NCBI RefSeq assembly: GCF_002005165.1
Contig: NZ_CP019699.1
Span: 434,001 to 498,000 of the forward strand
Source: Novibacillus thermophilus
GTDB taxonomy: Bacteria > Bacillota > Bacilli > Thermoactinomycetales > Novibacillaceae
Length of the DNA: 64,000 bases
Reading direction: 5' to 3'
In this document: positions 63,094 to 64,000 of the stretch, piece by piece
Position numbering within the stretch: the stretch's first letter is position 1
How the letters are laid out: every line of letters starts with the position of its first letter
The notes under the pieces: model-generated
What the model was told of the DNA's origin: nothing
Seen by the model: only the letters and a program-made list of their open reading frames with translations
The model's database searches: none
Translations under genes and position numbers: made by a program

Positions 63094-64000
63094 ATGAAAA
63101 TCGTCGATATTGTGGAAAGAACCGTGCCCATTCAGTCCAATATCCGCAATGCCTATATAGACTTCGGTAAAATGACGTGTTCGGTCGTGGCCATCGTCAC
63201 GGACGTCACGAAGAACGGAAAGAGAGTCGTCGGTTACGGATTTAATTCAAACGGGCGTTACGCCCCGACGGGACTGCTTCGGGAACGTTTCATTCCAAGG
63301 CTTCTAGAGGCAGATGCGGATGACATTTTAAACGATGACGGTACAAATTTAGATCCACACCGCATTTGGGACGTTTTAATGACCGGAGAGAAGCCGGGAG
63401 GGCACGGAGAGAGGTCTGTGGCTGTCGGCGTGCTGGATATGGCGGTTTGGGACATTGTCGCGAAGATCGAGGAAAAACCGCTGTATCAGGTGCTGGCTGA
63501 ACGCTACAGGAGCGGTGAAGTGGATGACAAAGTTTTTGTGTACGCAGCAGGAGGATACTATCAGCCCGGTAAAGACTTAAAACAACTCCAGGAAGAGATG
63601 AAACGCTACCTTGAGCTCGGGTATACCGTAGTCAAGATGAAGATTGGCGGAGCGCCGCTGGAAGACGATTTGCGGCGCATCGAGGCGGTGCTCGAGGTGG
63701 TGCCAGACGGCCAGTCGCTGGCGGTAGACGCGAACGGGCGTTTCGATTTGGAAACAGCTTTGCAGTACGCTGAAAAGCTGGAACCTTATAACCTCCGCTG
63801 GTACGAAGAGGCTGGAGATCCTCTCGATTACGAACTTCAGGCAATGTTAGTCAAGCATTACAGCGGGGCTACAGCGACAGGGGAAAATCTTTTTTCCGTT
63901 CAAGACGCACGCAACCTCATCCGTTACGGCGGGATGCGGCCGGCCCGGGACATTTTGCAATTTGATTGTGCGCTGAGTTACGGGTTGGTGGAGTACATGC
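63094..64000 (+). CDS. tarD: D(-)-tartrate dehydratase-like enolase-superfamily enzyme (3' end outside window)
   Basis: At least 302 residues, frame open at the window edge. ATG after AGGGAGAGGG. Matches the TarD subgroup of the mandelate racemase branch: IRNAYIDFGKMTCSVVAIVTD, GYGFNSNGRYAPTGL, GGHGERSVAVGVLDMAVWD, catalytic Lys pair in VVKMKIGGAP, metal ligands in DANGRFD, YEEAGDPLDYE and GENLFS, and LQFDCALSYGL. Characterised TarD dehydrates D-tartrate to oxaloacetate. Here, at the end of a pectin locus, either D-tartrate or a related sugar acid may be the substrate. It starts about 120 bases after the permease gene. Confidence 0.85.
   Translation, partial: MKIVDIVERTVPIQSNIRNAYIDFGKMTCSVVAIVTDVTKNGKRVVGYGFNSNGRYAPTGLLRERFIPRLLEADADDILNDDGTNLDPHRIWDVLMTGEKPGGHGERSVAVGVLDMAVWDIVAKIEEKPLYQVLAERYRSGEVDDKVFVYAAGGYYQPGKDLKQLQEEMKRYLELGYTVVKMKIGGAPLEDDLRRIEAVLEVVPDGQSLAVDANGRFDLETALQYAEKLEPYNLRWYEEAGDPLDYELQAMLVKHYSGATATGENLFSVQDARNLIRYGGMRPARDILQFDCALSYGLVEYM

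Noticed and set aside
1-64000. CRISPR arrays, tRNA or rRNA genes, prophage or defence islands
   Set aside because: No regularly spaced repeats, no cloverleaf or rRNA-like stretch and no nuclease, methylase, integrase or phage structural genes were seen on either strand.

Overview
The window looks like chromosomal DNA of a low-to-mid GC Gram-positive of the Bacilli (order Bacillales; a thermophilic relative such as a member of the Thermoactinomycetaceae is possible but not proven). The reasons are a hemE-hemH-hemY operon, CodY, a T-box controlled proBA(C) operon, AAGGAGG-type ribosome sites with frequent GTG/TTG starts, and YesM/YesN-type two-component systems with MsmX-dependent ABC importers that lack their own ATPase.

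Layout. 1-17.4 kb is housekeeping: a GGDEF-histidine kinase hybrid (5' end at the window edge), a trans-sulfuration enzyme and the haem genes hemY-hemH-hemE on the minus strand, a 47-residue membrane protein, an MscS channel, a propeller lipoprotein, mutY, an azlC-azlD in-frame fusion, a GNAT acetyltransferase, a proline T-box followed by proB-proA-proC, signal peptidase I and codY. 17.5-25.2 kb is visibly AT-richer and looks acquired: an IclR regulator, an ISLre2-type insertion sequence, then RidA, an SSS symporter, a D-threonine aldolase/D-serine dehydratase-like PLP enzyme and an N-acyl-D-amino-acid deacylase. Together these make a plausible import, deacylation and breakdown route for N-acyl-D-amino acids. 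25.2-26.8 kb holds kdgK (frameshifted) and kdgA, the end of the hexuronate/KDG route.

26.8-31.3 kb (minus strand) carries an AEC transporter and a three-gene operon of two Gfo/Idh/MocA dehydrogenases around a DUF993 protein, divergent from an AraC regulator. 32.3-64 kb is a large pectin/rhamnogalacturonan-I locus: two YesM/YesN-type sensor-regulator pairs (the second with frameshifts in both genes), four sugar-binding lipoproteins, three permease pairs, a secreted PL11 rhamnogalacturonan lyase (frameshifted), L-rhamnose mutarotase, a secreted GDSL esterase, GH42 beta-galactosidase, GH43 enzyme, an unassigned probable six-hairpin glycosidase, a further dehydrogenase and, running off the right edge, a D(-)-tartrate dehydratase-like enolase-superfamily enzyme. 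An IS4-type element with a broken transposase splits the GDSL/GH42 intergenic region.

Working together: secreted lyase and esterase cut pectin outside the cell, lipoproteins and permeases import oligosaccharides (the ATPase must be encoded elsewhere), and cytoplasmic GH42/GH43 enzymes, mutarotase and dehydrogenases process them; kdgK/kdgA would finish 2-keto-3-deoxygluconate. Five genes carry single-base frameshifts, at least three of them in or beside homopolymer runs, and the azlC-azlD junction may be a sixth case. Either the sequence has residual indel errors or part of the accessory region is decaying.
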